This document shows, piece after piece, positions 46,859-59,892 of a stretch of 64,000 nt of DNA. Numbering within the stretch: the stretch's first letter is position 1; each line of letters opens with the position of its first letter. Origin of the DNA: Hydractinia symbiolongicarpus (Eukaryota > Cnidaria > Hydrozoa > Anthoathecata > Hydractiniidae); NCBI RefSeq assembly GCF_029227915.1, contig NC_079882.1, positions 32,232,001-32,296,000 on the forward strand, written 5' to 3'. The notes beneath the pieces are model-generated. The model worked only from the letters and a program-made list of their open reading frames with translations. It did not search any database and was not told the DNA's origin. Position numbers and translations under genes: made by a program.

Positions 46859-49590
46859 GTGGTAAAAATTAATTTAAAATATCGTTTGGGAAATGAGTTT
46901 ACTCCCTGGGTACTTTCTTTGTATACTTTTGACTATACGGGCCGAGTCCGGGATTTACGGGAAGACGCGGGTTTTCGTTTGCCGGCAATTAAACTTCTTC
47001 TATTCAGCGTCTCATCAAAAATGAAAACATTTTTAAAAACTACAAGTCTCATGCGTTTTAGTGGGGAAAAAATAATTTAAAATATCGTTTGCGAAATGAG
47101 TTTACTCCCTGGGCACTTTCTTTGTATACTTTTGACTATACGGGCCAAGCCCGGGATTTACGGGAAATCGCGGGATTTCGTTTGCCGGCGATTAAACCTC
47201 TTTTATTAAGCGTCTCATCAAAAATGAAAACATTTTTGAAAACTGCAAGTCTCATGCGTTTTAGTGGTGAAAAGATAATTGAAAAAATCGTTTCGGAAAT
47301 GAGTTTACTCACAGGGTACTTTCTTTGTATACATTCGACTATACGGGCCAAGCCCGGGATTTACGGGAAATCGCGGGTTTTCGTTTGCCGGCGATTAAAC
47401 CTCTTTCATTAAGCGTCTCATCAAAAATGAAAACATTTTTGAAAACTACAAGTCTCATGCGTTTTAGTGGTAAAAATTAATTTAAAATATCGTTTGGGAA
47501 ATGAGTTTACTCCCTGGGTACTTTCTTTGTATACTTTTGACTATACGGGCCGAGTCCGGGATTTACGGGAAGACGCGGGTTTTCGTTTGCCGGCAATTAA
47601 ACTTCTTCTATTCAGCGTCTCATCAAAAATGAAAACATTTTTAAAAACTACAAGTCTCATGCGTTTTAGTGGGGAAAAAATAATTTAAAATATCGTTTGG
47701 GAAATGAGTTTACTCCCTGGGTACTGTCTTTGTATACTTTTGACTATACGGGCCAAGCCCGGGATTTACGGGAAATCGCGGGATTTCGTTTGCCGGCGAT
47801 TAAACCTCTTTTATTAAGCGTCTCATCAAAAATGAAAACATTTTTGAAAACTGCAAGTCTCATGCGTTTTAGTGGTGAAAAGATAATTGAAAAAATCGTT
47901 TCGGAAATGAGTTTACTCACAGGGTACTTTCTTTGTATACATTCGACTATACGGGCCAAGCCCGGGATTTATGGGAAATCGCGGGTTTTCGTTTGCCGGC
48001 GATTAAACTTCTTTTATTCAGCGTCTCATCAAAAATGAAAACATTTTTGAAAACTACAAGTCTCATGCGTTTTAGTGGTGAAAAAATAATTTAAAAAATC
48101 CTTCGGGAAATGAGTTTACTCCCTGGGTACTTTCTTTGTATACTTTTGACTATACGGGCCAAGCCGGGATTTACGGGAAATCGCGGGTTTTCGTTTGCCG
48201 GCGATTAAACTTCTTTTATTCAGCGTCTCATCAAAAATGAAAACATTCTTAAAAACTACAAGTCTTATGGGCTTTAGTGGTGAAATAATAATTTAATAAA
48301 TCGTTTTGGAAATCAGTTTACTCACAGGGTACTTTCTTTGTATACATTCGACTATACGGGCCAAGCCCGGGATTTACGGGAAATGGCGGGTTTTCGTTTG
48401 CCGGCGATTAAACCACTTTTATTAAGCGTCTCATCAAAAATGAAAACATTTCTGAAAACTACAAGTCTCATGCGTTTTAGTGGTGAAAAAATAATTTAAA
48501 AATTCGTTCGGGAAATGAGTTTACTCACAGGGTACTTTCTTTGTATACATTCGACTATACGGGCCAAGCCCGGGATTTACGGGAAATCGCGGGTTTTCGT
48601 TTGCCGGCGATTAAACAACTTTCATTAAGCGTCTCATCAAAAATGAAAACATTTCTAAAAACTACAAGTCTCATGCGTTTTAGTGGTGAAAATTAATTTA
48701 AAAAATCGTTCGGGAAATGAGTTTACTCCCTGGGTACTTTCTTTGTATACATTCGACTATACGGGCCGAGTCCGGGATTTACGGGAAATCGCAGGTTTTC
48801 GTTTGCCGGCGATTAAACTTCTTTTATTCAGCGTCTCATCAAAAATGAAAACATTTTTAAAAACTACAAGTCTCATGGGCTTTAGTGGTGAAATAATAAT
48901 TTAAAAAATCGTTCGGGAAATGAGTTTACACCCCGGGTACTTTCTTTGTATACTTTTGACTATACGGGCCGAGTCTGGGACTTACGGGAAATCGCAGGTT
49001 TTCGTTTGCCGGCGATTAAACTTCTTTTATTCAGCGTCTCATCAAAAATGAAAACATTTTTGAAAACTACAAGTCTCATGCGTTTTAGTGGTGAAAAAAT
49101 AATTTAAAAAATCGTTCGGGAAATGAGTTTACTCCCTGGGTACTTTCTTTGTATACTTTTGACTATACGGGCCAAGCCCGGGATTTACGGGAAATCGCGG
49201 GTTTTCGTTTGCCGGCGATTAAACCTCTTTCATTAAGCGTCTCACAAAAATAAAAAATATTTTTCAAAACTACAAGTCTCATGCGTTTTAGTGGTGAAAA
49301 TTAATTTAAAATATCGTTTGGGAAATGAGTTTACTCCCTGGGTACTTTCTTTGTATACTTTTGACTATACGGGCCAAGCCCGGGATTTACGGGAAATCGC
49401 GGGATTTCGTTTGCCGGCGATTAAACCTCTTTTATTAAGCGTGTCATCAAAAATGAAAACATTTTTGAAAACTGCAAGTCTCATGCGTTTTAGTGGTGAA
49501 AAGATAATTGAAAAAATCGTTTCGGAAATGAGTTTACTCACAGGGTACTTTCTTTGTATACATTCGACTATACGGGCCAGGCCCGGGATT
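46859..49590 (+). repeat. 15-monomer higher-order unit, copy 1 (offset 3,041 bp)
   Basis: This begins with two three-monomer sub-repeats (46859 and 47467, 608 bp apart) sharing CTTCTTCTATTCAG and GTGGGGAAAAAATAA. It continues through ACTGTCTTTG near 47725, TTTATGGG near 47970, AATCCTTCGGG near 48099, CAAGCCGGG (one base lost) near 48161 and GCGTGTCATC near 49440. Every marker recurs 3,041 bp downstream, or 3,042 after a one-base loss near 49244. The match breaks near 49590. Confidence 0.92.
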
Positions 49591-49899
49591 TACGGGAAGA
49601 CGCGGGTTTTCGTTTGCCGGCAATTAAACTTCTTTTATTCAGCGTCTCATCAAAAATGAAAACATTTTTAAAAACTAAAAGTTTCATGGGCTTTAGTGGT
49701 GAAATAATAATTTAATAAATCGTTTTGGAAATGAGTTTACTCACAGGGTACTTTCTTTGTATACATTCAACTATACGGGCCAAGCCCGGGATTTACGGGA
49801 AGTCGCGGGTTTTCGTTTGCCGGCGATTAAACTTCTTTTATTCAGCGTCTCATCAAAAATGAAAATATCTTTAAATACTACAAGTCTCATGGGCTTTAG
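49591..49899 (+). repeat. Bridge between 15-monomer copies
   Basis: About one and a half monomers: a GAAGACGCGGG end joined to ACTAAAAGTTTCATGGGC, then CATTCAACTATACGGG with GAAGTCGCGGG and AAATATCTTTAAATAC. The same bridge, with ACTACAAGTTTCATGGGC, is present at about 52830-53155 but one monomer later in register. The two copies thus differ by an extra monomer at this border. Confidence 0.75.
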
Positions 49900-52630
49900 T
49901 GGTGAAATAATAATTTAAAAAATCGTTTGGGAAATGAGTTTACTCCCTGGGTACTTTCTTTGTATACTTTTGACTATACGGGCCGAGTCCGGGATTTACA
50001 GGAAGACGCGGGTTTTCGTTTGCCGGCAATTAAACTTCTTCTATTCAGCGTCTCATCAAAAATGAAAACATTTTTAAAAACTACAAGTCTCATGCGTTTT
50101 AGTGGGGAAAAAATAATTTAAAATATCGTTTGCGAAATGAGTTTACTCCCTGGGCACTTTCTTTGTATACTTTTGACTATACGGGCCAAGCCCGGGATTT
50201 ACGGGAAATCGCGGGATTTCGTTTGCCGGCGATTAAACCTCTTTTATTAAGCGTCTCATCAAAAATGAAAACATTTTTGAAAACTGCAAGTCTCATGCGT
50301 TTTAGTGGTGAAAAGATAATTGAAAAAATCGTTTCGGAAATGAGTTTACTCACAGGGTACTTTCTTTGTATACATTCGACTATACGGGCCAAGCCCGGGA
50401 TTTACGGGAAATCGCGGGTTTTCGTTTGCCGGCGATTAAACCTCTTTCATTAAGCGTCTCATCAAAAATGAAAACATTTTTGAAAACTACAAGTCTCATG
50501 CGTTTTAGTGGTAAAAATTAATTTAAAATATCGTTTGGGAAATGAGTTTACTCCCTGGGTACTTTCTTTGTATACTTTTGACTATACGGGCCGAGTCCGG
50601 GATTTACGGGAAGACGCGGGTTTTCGTTTGCCGGCAATTAAACTTCTTCTATTCAGCGTCTCATCAAAAATGAAAACATTTTTAAAAACTACAAGTCTCA
50701 TGCGTTTTAGTGGGGAAAAAATAATTTAAAATATCGTTTGGGAAATGAGTTTACTCCCTGGGTACTGTCTTTGTATACTTTTGACTATACGGGCCAAGCC
50801 CGGGATTTACGGGAAATCGCGGGATTTCGTTTGCCGGCGATTAAACCTCTTTTATTAAGCGTCTCATCAAAAATGAAAACATTTTTGAAAACTGCAAGTC
50901 TCATGCGTTTTAGTGGTGAAAAGATAATTGAAAAAATCGTTTCGGAAATGAGTTTACTCACAGGGTACTTTCTTTGTATACATTCGACTATACGGGCCAA
51001 GCCCGGGATTTATGGGAAATCGCGGGTTTTCGTTTGCCGGCGATTAAACTTCTTTTATTCAGCGTCTCATCAAAAATGAAAACATTTTTGAAAACTACAA
51101 GTCTCATGCGTTTTAGTGGTGAAAAAATAATTTAAAAAATCCTTCGGGAAATGAGTTTACTCCCTGGGTACTTTCTTTGTATACTTTTGACTATACGGGC
51201 CAAGCCGGGATTTACGGGAAATCGCGGGTTTTCGTTTGCCGGCGATTAAACTTCTTTTATTCAGCGTCTCATCAAAAATGAAAACATTCTTAAAAACTAC
51301 AAGTCTTATGGGCTTTAGTGGTGAAATAATAATTTAATAAATCGTTTTGGAAATCAGTTTACTCACAGGGTACTTTCTTTGTATACATTCGACTATACGG
51401 GCCAAGCCCGGGATTTACGGGAAATGGCGGGTTTTCGTTTGCCGGCGATTAAACCACTTTTATTAAGCGTCTCATCAAAAATGAAAACATTTCTGAAAAC
51501 TACAAGTCTCATGCGTTTTAGTGGTGAAAAAATAATTTAAAAATTCGTTCGGGAAATGAGTTTACTCACAGGGTACTTTCTTTGTATACATTCGACTATA
51601 CGGGCCAAGCCCGGGATTTACGGGAAATCGCGGGTTTTCGTTTGCCGGCGATTAAACAACTTTCATTAAGCGTCTCATCAAAAATGAAAACATTTCTAAA
51701 AACTACAAGTCTCATGCGTTTTAGTGGTGAAAATTAATTTAAAAAATCGTTCGGGAAATGAGTTTACTCCCTGGGTACTTTCTTTGTATACATTCGACTA
51801 TACGGGCCGAGTCCGGGATTTACGGGAAATCGCAGGTTTTCGTTTGCCGGCGATTAAACTTCTTTTATTCAGCGTCTCATCAAAAATGAAAACATTTTTA
51901 AAAACTACAAGTCTCATGGGCTTTAGTGGTGAAATAATAATTTAAAAAATCGTTCGGGAAATGAGTTTACACCCCGGGTACTTTCTTTGTATACTTTTGA
52001 CTATACGGGCCGAGTCTGGGACTTACGGGAAATCGCAGGTTTTCGTTTGCCGGCGATTAAACTTCTTTTATTTAGCGTCTCATCAAAAATGAAAACATTT
52101 TTGAAAACTACAAGTCTCATGCGTTTTAGTGGTGAAAAAATAATTTAAAAAATCGTTCGGGAAATGAGTTTACTCCCTGGGTACTTTCTTTGTATACTTT
52201 TGACTATACGGGCCAAGCCCGGGATTTACGGGAAATCGCGGGTTTTCGTTTGCCGGCGATTAAACCTCTTTCATTAAGCGTCTCATCAAAAATAAAAAAT
52301 ATTTTTGAAAACTACAAGTCTCATGCGTTTTAGTGGTGAAAATTAATTTAAAATATCGTTTGGGAAATGAGTTTACTCCCTGGGTACTTTCTTTGTATAC
52401 TTTTGACTATACGGGCCAAGCCCGGGATTTACGGGAAATCGCGGGATTTCGTTTGCCGGCGATTAAACCTCTTTTATTAAGCGTGTCATCAAAAATGAAA
52501 ACATTTTTGAAAACTGCAAGTCTCATGCGTTTTAGTGGTGAAAAGATAATTGAAAAAATCGTTTCGGAAATGAGTTTACTCACAGGGTACTTTCTTTGTA
52601 TACATTCGACTATACGGGCCAGGCCCGGGA
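49900..52630 (+). repeat. 15-monomer higher-order unit, copy 2
   Basis: This repeats 46859-49590 in order with only a handful of differences seen (for example TTTAGCG near 52074, TTTTTGAAAAC near 52303). It includes the one-base loss CAAGCCGGG near 51202 and AATCCTTCGGG near 51140. Shared private indels make this one of the youngest large duplications in the window. Confidence 0.92.
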
Positions 52631-52949
52631 TTTACGGGAAATCGCGGGTTTTCGTTTGCCGGCGATTAAACCTCTTTCATTAAGCGTCTCATCAAAAATG
52701 AAAACATTTTTGAAAACTACAAGTCTCATGCGTTTTAGTGGTGAAAATTAATTTAAAATATCGTTTGGGAAATGAGTTTACTCCCTGGGTACTTTCTTTG
52801 TATACTTTTGACTATACAGGCCGAGTCCGGGATTTACGGGAAGACGCGGGTTTTCGTTTGCCGGCAATTAAACTTCTTTTATTCAGCGTCTCATCAAAAA
52901 TGAAAACATTTTTAAAAACTACAAGTTTCATGGGCTTTAGTGGTGAAAT

Positions 52950-54570
52950 AATAATTTAATAAATCGTTTTGGAAATGAGTTTACTCACAGGGTACTTTCT
53001 TTGTATACATTCAACTATACGGGCCAAGCCCGGGATTTACGGGAAGTCGCGGGTTTTCGTTTGCCGGCGATTAAACTTCTTTTATTCAGCGTCTCATCAA
53101 AAATGAAAATATCTTTAAATACTACAAGTCTCATGGGCTTTAGTGGTGAAATAATAATTTAAAAAATCGTTCGGGAAATGAGTTTACACCCTGGGTACTT
53201 CCTTTGTATACTTTTGACTATACGGGCCGACTCGGGATTTACGGGAAATCGCAGGTTTTCGTTTGCCGGCGATTAAACTTCTTTTATTCAGCGTCTCATC
53301 AAAAATGAAAACATTTTTGAAAACTACAAGTCTCATGCGTTTTAGTGTTGAAAAAATAAATTAAAAAATCGTTCTGGAAATGAGTTTACTCACAGGGTAC
53401 TTTCTTTGTATACATTCGACTATACGGGCCAAGCCCGGGATTTACGGGAAATCGCGGGTTTTTGTTTGCCGGCGATTAAACCTCTTTCATTAAGTGTCTC
53501 ATCAAAAATGAAAATATCTTTAAATACTACAAGTCTCATGGGCTTTAATGGTGAAATAATAATTTAAAAAATCGTTTGGGAAATGAGTTTACTCACAGGG
53601 TACTTTCTTTGTATACATTCGACTATACGGGCCAAGCCCGGGATTTACGGGAAATCGCGGGTTTTCGTTTGCCGGCGCTTAAACCTCTTTCATTAAGCGT
53701 CTCATCAAAAATGAAAATATTTTTGAAAACTACAAGTCTCATGCATTTTAGTGGTGAAAATAAATTAAAAATATCGTTTGGGAAATGAGTTTACTCCCTG
53801 GGTACTTTCTTTGTATACTTTTGACTATACGGGCCAAGCCCGGGATTTACGGGAAATCGCGGGATTTCGTTTGCCGGCGAATAAACCTCTTTTATTAAGC
53901 GTCTCATCAAAAATGAAAACATTTTTGAAAACTGCAAGTCTCATGCGTTTTAGTGGTGAAAAGATAATTGAAAAAATCGTTTCGGAAATGAGTTTACTCA
54001 CAGGGTACTTTCTTTGTATACATTCGACTATACGGGCCAGGCCCGGGATTTACGGGAAATCGCGGGTTTTCGTTTGCCTGCGATTAAACCTCTTTCATTA
54101 AGCGTCTCATCAAAAATGAAAACATTTTTGAAAACTACAAGTCTCATGCGTTTTAGTGGTGAAAATTAATTTAAAGTATCGTTTGGGAAATGAGTTTACT
54201 CCCTGGGTACTTTCTTTGTATACTTTTGACTATACGGGCCGTTTCCGGGATTTACGGGAAGACGCGAGTTTTCGTTTGCCGGCAATTAAACTTCTTTTAT
54301 TCAGCGTCTCATCAAAAATGAAAACATTTTTAAAAACTACAAGTCTCATGCGTTTTAGTGGTGAAAAAATAATTTAAAAAATCGTTCGGGAAATGAGTTT
54401 ACTCCCTGGGTACTTTCTTTGTATATTTTTGACTATACGGGCCGAGTCCGGGATTTACGGGAAGTCGCGGGTTTTCGTTTGCCGGCGATTAAACTTCTTT
54501 TATTCAGCGTCTCATCAAAAATGAAAATATTTCTAAATACTACAAGTCTCATGGGCTTTAGTGGTGAAAT
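52950..54570 (+). repeat. Right-end eight-monomer segment, copy 1
   Basis: Markers in order: CATTCAACTATAC, GTACTTCCTTTG (near 53200), CGACTCGGG, GTGTTGAAAAAATAAATT, GGCGCTTAAACC (near 53673), GCGGGATTTCG with GATAATTG tail, GGCCAGGCCCGGG, and AAAGTATCG + GGCCGTTTCCGGG (near 54236). The segment recurs at offsets 3,851 and 8,308 bp. A private GGCGAATAAACC is near 53876. Confidence 0.87.
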
Positions 54571-55879
54571 AATAATTTAATAAATCGTTTTGGAAATGAG
54601 TTTACTCACAGGGTACTTTCTTTGTATACATTCGACTATACGGGCCAAGCCCGGGATTTACGGGAAATCGCGGGTTTTCGTTTACCGGCGATTAAACCAC
54701 TTTTAATAAGCGTCTCATCAAAAATGAAAACATTTCTGAAAACTACAAGTCTCATGCGTTTTAGTGGTGAAAAATTAATTTAAAAATTCGTTCGGGAAAT
54801 GAGTTTACTCACAGGGTACTTTCTTTGTATACATTCGACTATACGGGCCAAGCCCGGGATTTACTGGAAATCGCGGGTTTTCGTTTGCCGGCGATTAAAC
54901 AACTTTCATTAAGCGTTTCATCAAAAATGAAAACATTTCTGAAAACTACAAGTCTCATGCGTTTTAGTGGTGAAAATTAATTTAAAAAATCGTTCCGGAA
55001 ATGAGTTTACTCCCTGGGTACTTTCTTTGTATACTTTTGACTATACGGGCCGAGTCCGGGATTTACGGGAAGTTGCAGGTTTTCGTTTGCCGGCGATTAA
55101 ACTTCTTTTATTCAGCGTCTCATCAAAAATGAAAATATCTTTAAATACTACCAGTCTCATGTGCTTTAGTGGTGAAATAATAATTTAAAAAATCGTTCGG
55201 GAAATGAGTTTACACCCTGGGTACTTTCTTTGTATACTTTTGACTATACGGGCCGACTCGGGACTTACGGGAAATCGCAGGTTTTCGTTTGCCGGCGATT
55301 AAACTTCTTTTATTCAGCGTCTCATCAAAAATGAAAACATTTTTGAAAACTACAAGTCTCATGCGTTTTAGTGTTGAAAAAATAAATTAAAAAATCGTTC
55401 TGGAAATGAGTTTTCTCACAGGGTACTTTTTTTGTATACATTCGACTATACGGGCCAAGCCCGGGATTTACGGGAAATTGCGGGTTTTCGTTTGCCGGCG
55501 ATTAAACCTCCTTCATTAAGCGTCTCATCAAAAATGAAAATATCTTTAAATACTACAAGTCTCATGGGCTTTAGTGGTGAAATAATCATTTAAAAAATCG
55601 TTTGGGAAATGAGTTTACACCCTGGGTACTTTCTTTGTATACTTTTGACTATACGGGCCGAGTCCGGGATTTACGGGAAGTCGCGGGTTTTCGTTTGCCG
55701 GCAATTAAACTTCTTTTATTCAGCGTCTCATCAAAAATGAAAACATTTTTAAAAACTACAAGTCTCATGGGCTTTAGTGGTGAAATAATAATTTAAAAAA
55801 TCGTTCGGGAAATGAGTTTACACCCCGGGTACTTTCTTTGTATACTTTTGACTATACGGGCCGAGTCCGGGATTTACGG
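54571..55879 (+). repeat. Mixed monomers between right-end segments
   Basis: About six monomers: AATAAATCGTTTTGG, GAAAAATTAATTT with AAATTCG, GTTTCATC near 54916, TTCCGGAAATGAG near 54992, ACTACCAGTCTCATGTGC near 55146, and a CGACTCGGGACTTACGGG monomer near 55253. No long match inside the window was recognised for the block as a whole. Confidence 0.7.
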
Positions 55880-56487
55880 GAAATCGGAGGTTTTCGTTTG
55901 CCGGCGATTAAACTTCTTTTATTCAGCGTCTCATCAAAAATGAAAACATTTTTGAAAACTACAAATCTCATGCGTTTTAGTGGTGAAAAAATAATTTAAA
56001 AAATCGTTCGGGAAATGAGTTTACTCCCTGGGTACTTTCTTTGTATACTTTTGACTATACGGGCTGAGTCCGGGATTTACGGGAAGTCGCGGGTTTTCGT
56101 TTGCCGGCGATTAAACGTCTTTTATTCAGCGTCTCATCAAAAATGAAAATATCTTTAAATACTACAAGTCTCATGGGCTTTAGTGGTGAAATAATAATTT
56201 AATAAATCGTTTTGGAAATGAGTTTACTAACAGGGTACTTTCTTTGTATACATTCGACTATACGGGCCAAGCCCGGGATTTACGGGAAGTCGCGGGTTTT
56301 CGTTTGCCGGCGATTAAACTTCTTTTATTCAGCGTCTCATCAAAAATGAAAATATCTTTAAATACTACAAGTCTCATGGGCTTTAGTGGTGAAATAATAA
56401 TTTAAGAAATCGTTCGGGAAATGAGTTTACACCCTGGGTACTTCCTTTGTATACTTTTGACTATACGGGCCGACTCGGGATTTACGG
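55880..56487 (+). repeat. 608-bp tandem duplication with ATCGGAGG, copy 1
   Basis: Three monomers: ATCGGAGG (near 55883) with ACAAATCTCATG, GGCTGAGTCC with AAACGTCTTTTATT, and CCAAGCCC with GAAGTCGCGGG. The same set follows 608 bp later. TTACTAACAGGG near 56223 is private. Confidence 0.85.
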
Positions 56488-57095
56488 GAAATCGGAGGTT
56501 TTCGTTTGCCGGCGATTAAACTTCTTTTATTCAGCGTCTCATCAAAAATGAAAACATTTTTGAAAACTACAAATCTCATGCGTTTTAGTGGTGAAAAAAT
56601 AATTTAAAAAATCGTTCGGGAAATGAGTTTACTCCCTGGGTACTTTCTTTGTATACTTTTGACTATACGGGCTGAGTCCGGGATTTACGGGAAGTCGCGG
56701 GTTTTCGTTTGCCGGCGATTAAACGTCTTTTATTCAGCGTCTCATCAAAAATGAAAATATCTTTAAATACTACAAGTCTCATGGGCTTTAGTGGTGAAAT
56801 AATAATTTAATAAATCGTTTTGGAAATGAGTTTACTCACAGGGTACTTTCTTTGTATACATTCGACTATACGGGCCAAGCCCGGGATTTACGGGAAGTCG
56901 CGGGTTTTCGTTTGCCGGCGATTAAACTTCTTTTATTCAGCGTCTCATCAAAAATGAAAATATCTTTAAATACTACAAGTCTCATGGGCTTTAGTGGTGA
57001 AATAATAATTTAAAAAATCGTTCGGGAAATGAGTTTACACCCTGGGTACTTCCTTTGTATACTTTTGACTATACGGGCCGACTCGGGATTTACGG
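56488..57095 (+). repeat. 608-bp tandem duplication with ATCGGAGG, copy 2
   Basis: Second copy, with ATCGGAGG near 56491 and AAACGTCTTTTATT near 56723. A third copy occurs near 60950-61500 as part of the 4,457-bp duplication. Confidence 0.85.
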
Positions 57096-58421
57096 GAAAT
57101 CGCAGGTTTTCGTTTGCCGGCGATTAAACTTCTTTTATTCAGCGTCTCATCAAAAATGAAAACATTTTTGAAAACTACAAGTCTCATGCGTTTTAGTGTT
57201 GAAAAAATAAATTAAAAAATCGTTCTGGAAATGAGTTTACTCACAGGGTACTTTCTTTGTATACATTCGACTATACGGGCCAAGCCCGGGATTTACGGGA
57301 AATCGCGGGTTTTCGTTTGCCGGCGATTAAACCTCTTTCATTAAGTGTCTCATCAAAAATGAAAATATCTTTAAATACTACAAGTCTCATGGGCTTTAGT
57401 GGTGAAATAATAATTTAAAAAATCGTTTGGGAAATGAGTTTACTCACAGGGTACTTTCTTTGTATACATTCGACTATACGGGCCAAGCCCGGGATTTACG
57501 GGAAATCGCGGGTTTTCGTTTGCCGGCGCTTAAACCTCTTTCATTAAGCGTCTCATCAAAAATGAAAATATTTTTGAAAACTACAAGTCTCATGCGTTTT
57601 AGTGGTGAAAATTAATTTAAAATATCGTTTGGGAAATGAGTTTACTCCCTGGGTACTTTCTTTGTATACTTTTGACTATACGGGCCAAGCCCGGGATTTA
57701 CGGGAAATCGCGGGATTTCGTTTGCCGGCGATTAAACCTCTTTTATTAAGCGTCTCATCAAAAATGAAAACATTTTTGAAAACTGCAAGTCTCATGCGTT
57801 TTAGTGGTGAAAAGATAATTGAAAAAATCGTTTCGGAAATGAGTTTACTCACAGGGTACTTTCTTTGTATACATTCGACTATACGGGCCAGGCCCGGGAT
57901 TTACGGGAAATCGCGGGTTTTCGTTTGCCGGCGATTAAACTTCTTTCATTAAGCGTCTCATCAAAAATGAAAACATTTTTGAAAACTACAAGTCTCATGC
58001 GTTTTAGTGGTGAAAATTAATTTAAAGTATCGTTTGGGAAATGAGTTTACTCCCTGGGTACTTTCTTTGTATACTTTTGACTATACGGGCCGTTTCCGGG
58101 ATTTACGGAAGACGCGGGTTTTCGTTTGCCGGCAATTAAACTTCTTTTATTCAGCGTCTCATCAAAAATGAAAACATTTTTAAAAACTACAAGTCTCATG
58201 CGTTTTAGTGGTGAAAAAATAATTTAAAAAATCGTTCGGGAAATGAGTTTACTCCCTGGGTACTTTCTTTGTATACTTTTGACTATACGGGCCGAGTCCG
58301 GGATTTACGGGAAGTCGCGGGTTTTCGTTTGCCGGCGATTAAACTTCTTTTATTCAGCGTCTCATCAAAAATGAAAATATTTTTAAATACTACAAGTCTC
58401 ATGGGCTTTAGTGGTGAAATA
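56801..58421 (+). repeat. Right-end eight-monomer segment, copy 2
   Basis: Same marker order as 52950-54570 (GTACTTCCTTTG near 57051, GGCGCTTAAACC near 57524, GGCCAGGCCCGGG near 57888, GGCCGTTTCCGGG near 58088), at an offset of 3,851 bp. It has GATTTACGGAAGACG near 58100, where copy 1 has GATTTACGGGAAGACG. That one-base loss is shared with copy 3. Confidence 0.88.
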
Positions 58422-58438
58422 ATAATTTAAAAAATCGT

Positions 58439-58843
58439 TTGGGAAATGAGTTTACTCACAGGGTACTTTCTTTGTATACATTCGACTATACGGGCCAAGC
58501 CCGGGATTTACGGGAAATCGCGGGTTTGCGTTTGCCGGCGCTTAAACCTCTTTCATTAAGCGTCTCATCAAAAATGAAAATATTTTTGAAAACTACAAGT
58601 CTCATGCGTTTTAGTGGTGAAAATTAATTTAAAATATCGTTTGGGAAATGAGTTTACTCCCTGGGTACTTTCTTTGTATACTTTTGACTATACGGGCCGA
58701 GTCCGGGATTTACGGGAAGTCGCGGGTTTTCGTTTGCCGGCGATTAAACTTCTTTTATTCAGCGTCTCATCAAAAATGAAAATATTTTTAAATACTACAA
58801 GTCTCATGGGCTTTAGTGGTGAAATAATAATTTAAAAAATCGT
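58439..58843 (+). repeat. 405-bp two-monomer duplication, copy 1
   Basis: Two monomers: TCACAGGG with CGGGTTTGCG and GGCGCTTAAACC, then a GAAAATTAA B-type. The first recurs 405 bp later with the same rare CGGGTTTGCG change. The matching downstream segment near 62896 has this monomer only once, so the doubling happened in this copy alone. Confidence 0.85.
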
Positions 58844-59248
58844 TTGGGAAATGAGTTTACTCACAGGGTACTTTCTTTGTATACATTCGACTATACGGGC
58901 CAAGCCCGGGATTTACGGGAAATCGCGGGTTTGCGTTTGCCGGCGCTTAAACCTCTTTCATTAAGCGTCTCATCAAAAATGAAAATATTTTTGAAAACTA
59001 CAAGTCTCATGCGTTTTAGTGGTGAAAATTAATTTAAAATATCGTTTGGGAAATGAGTTTACTCCCTGGGTACTTTCTTTGTATACTTTTGACTATACGG
59101 GCCAAGCCCGGGATTTACGGGAAATCGCGGGATTTCGTTTGCCAGCAATTAAACTTCTTTTATTCAGCGTCTCATCAAAAATGAAAACATTTTTAAAAAC
59201 TACAAGTCTCATGCGTTTTAGTGGTGAAAAAATAATTTAAAAAATCGT
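58844..59248 (+). repeat. 405-bp two-monomer duplication, copy 2
   Basis: TCACAGGG/CGGGTTTGCG/GGCGCTTAAACC monomer followed by a mosaic monomer with CCAAGCCC, GCGGGATTTCG and GCCAGCAATTAAAC. Matches 62896-63300 at 4,052 bp. Confidence 0.85.
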
Positions 59249-59284
59249 TCGGGAAATGAGTTTACTCCCTGGGTACTTTCTTTG

Positions 59285-59892
59285 TATACTTTTGACTATA
59301 CGGGCCGAGTCCGGGATTTACGGGAAGTCGCGGGTTTTCGTTTGCCGGCGATTAAACTTCTTTTATTCAGCGTCTCATCAAAAATGAAAATATTTTTAAA
59401 TACTACAAGTTTCATGGGCTCTAGTGGTGAAATAATAATTTAATAAATCGTTTTGGAAATGAGTTTACTCACAGGGTACTTTCTTTGTATACATTCAACT
59501 ATACGGGCCAAGCCCGGGATTTACGGGAAGTCGCGGGTTTTCGTTTGCCGGCGATTAAACTTCTTTTATTCAGCGTCTCATCAAAAATGAAAATATCTTT
59601 AAATACTACAAGTCTCATGGGCTTTAGTGGTGAAATAATAATTTAAAAAATCGTTCGGGAAATGAGTTTACACCCTGGGTACTTCCTTTGTATACTTTTT
59701 ACTATACGGGCCGACTCGGGATTTACGGGAAATCGCAGGTTTTCGTTTGCCGGCGATTAAACTTCTTTTATTCAGCGTCTCATCAAAAATGAAAAGATTT
59801 TTGAAAACTACAAGTCTCATGCGTTTTAGTGTTGAAAAAATAAATTAAAAAATCGTTCTGGAAATGAGTTTACTCACAGGGTACTTTCTTTG
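59285..59892 (+). repeat. 608-bp duplication with AAGTTTCATGGGCTC, copy 1
   Basis: Three monomers: B-type ending AAGTTTCATGGGCTCTAGTGG (near 59408), CATTCAACTATACGGG, and GTACTTCCTTTG with CTTTTTACTATAC and AAAAGATTTTTG. The next 608 bp repeat them. Confidence 0.86.

Larger units (their letters stand above)
46695..46896 (+). repeat. Reference monomer, subtype A (TCACAGGG / ATTCG / CCAAGCCC)
   Basis: This is a representative 202-bp monomer of the subtype with TCACAGGG after the anchor, ATTCGACTATACGGG, CCAAGCCCGGG and CCTCTTTCATTAAG. It shows the bipartite make-up of the satellite. The part at about 46731-46785 is GC-rich with four GGG runs and a GCCGGC palindrome. The rest is AT-rich with A-tracts and a long inverted repeat. 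It carries a GTATAC site, a CCCGGG site and a GCCGGC site, which are shared by many monomers and predict a ~203-bp restriction ladder. The subtype is common throughout and usually alternates with subtypes B and C. Confidence 0.9.

Noticed and set aside
21955-51000. Minus-strand open frames of 71-85 codons (for example 21955-22212, 27132-27389, 47136-47351)
   Set aside because: Shadows of the same satellite. The 85-codon ones exist only because the 105-bp truncated monomer is itself a multiple of three and repeats the core in frame.
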